Of a stretch of DNA of 15,876 bases, positions 15,875 to 15,876 are shown in pieces (position 1 is the first letter of the stretch; every line of letters begins with the position of its first letter). The position numbers were made by a program, and so were the translations under genes. The notes below the pieces were generated by a model, which worked only from the letters and a program-made list of their open reading frames with translations, was not told the DNA's origin and searched no databases. The stretch covers positions 1 through 15,876 of the forward strand of contig JAEOTI010000754.1 of the NCBI GenBank assembly GCA_016839955.1, read 5' to 3'. This DNA is from Candidatus Hodarchaeota archaeon (GTDB lineage Archaea > Asgardarchaeota > Heimdallarchaeia > Hodarchaeales > YT1-057).

Positions 15875-15876
15875 GT

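Noticed and set aside
1..15876. CRISPR array or insertion sequence with terminal repeats
   Set aside because: No regularly spaced direct repeats and no transposase with flanking inverted repeats could be seen by eye.
1..15876. Avoidance of GTGCAC as support for ApaLI-like specificity
   Set aside because: I noticed no GTGCAC site, but only about one is expected by chance at this base composition, so its absence carries no weight.

Overview
The window is AT-rich (roughly 30% G+C by eye) and reads as a dense accessory or defence island, with no housekeeping genes. An archaeal host is the better guess. Several genes have TATA-like boxes upstream (for example 11925-11934 and 8697-8710), Shine-Dalgarno sites are used only patchily, and one ATPase resembles the ORC/Cdc6-type proteins common in archaeal conflict loci. 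An Asgard-type archaeon would fit the composition, but nothing here proves it, and an AT-rich bacterium cannot be excluded.

Layout. (A) 1-130 is a short, clearly more G+C-rich end of uncertain coding content. It abuts a gene whose reading frame runs upstream of any usable start, so this may be a rearrangement junction. (B) 181-4632, plus strand: a two-helix membrane protein, a P-loop ATPase, an alpha/beta protein with a repeated AGFE motif, a 36-codon mini-ORF and a faintly HEPN-like protein. The first four are linked by a 39-nt gap and by one-base stop/start overlaps, so they look like one operon and possibly one defence system. (C) 4729-4992 is an orphan small plus-strand ORF. (D) 7864-4941, minus strand, is a restriction-modification operon: a small probable winged-helix protein, a ParB-like domain fused to a beta-class amino-methyltransferase (SPPY), an ApaLI-like PD-(D/E)XK endonuclease, and a previously hidden 51-residue zinc-ribbon gene that overlaps the end of the endonuclease gene.

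(E) 8087-15487, plus strand, is a second module of even lower G+C in places. It has a decayed MORC-like GHKL ATPase fragment, a 1028-residue SF2 helicase with a C-terminal nuclease-like D...HxK motif, an unrecognised 370-residue protein, and a 785-residue protein whose C-terminal half is a nitrilase (Glu-Lys-Cys hydrolase) fused to an unknown N-terminal half. MORC-like ATPases are known to sit beside SF2 helicases and endonucleases in R-M-like operons. The helicase-nuclease plus nitrilase-fusion set is the strongest candidate here for an undescribed system. (F) 15497-15874, minus strand, is the 3' part of an unrecognised gene that leaves the window.

How the genes may work together: in D, the methyltransferase would protect sites cut by the endonuclease and the small DNA-binding protein may set their timing. 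In B, an ATPase with a possible sensor protein and a membrane protein suggests an abortive or membrane-acting defence. In E, the helicase-nuclease would act on DNA while the nitrilase protein makes or breaks a small molecule. All three roles are inferred from motifs and gene order.
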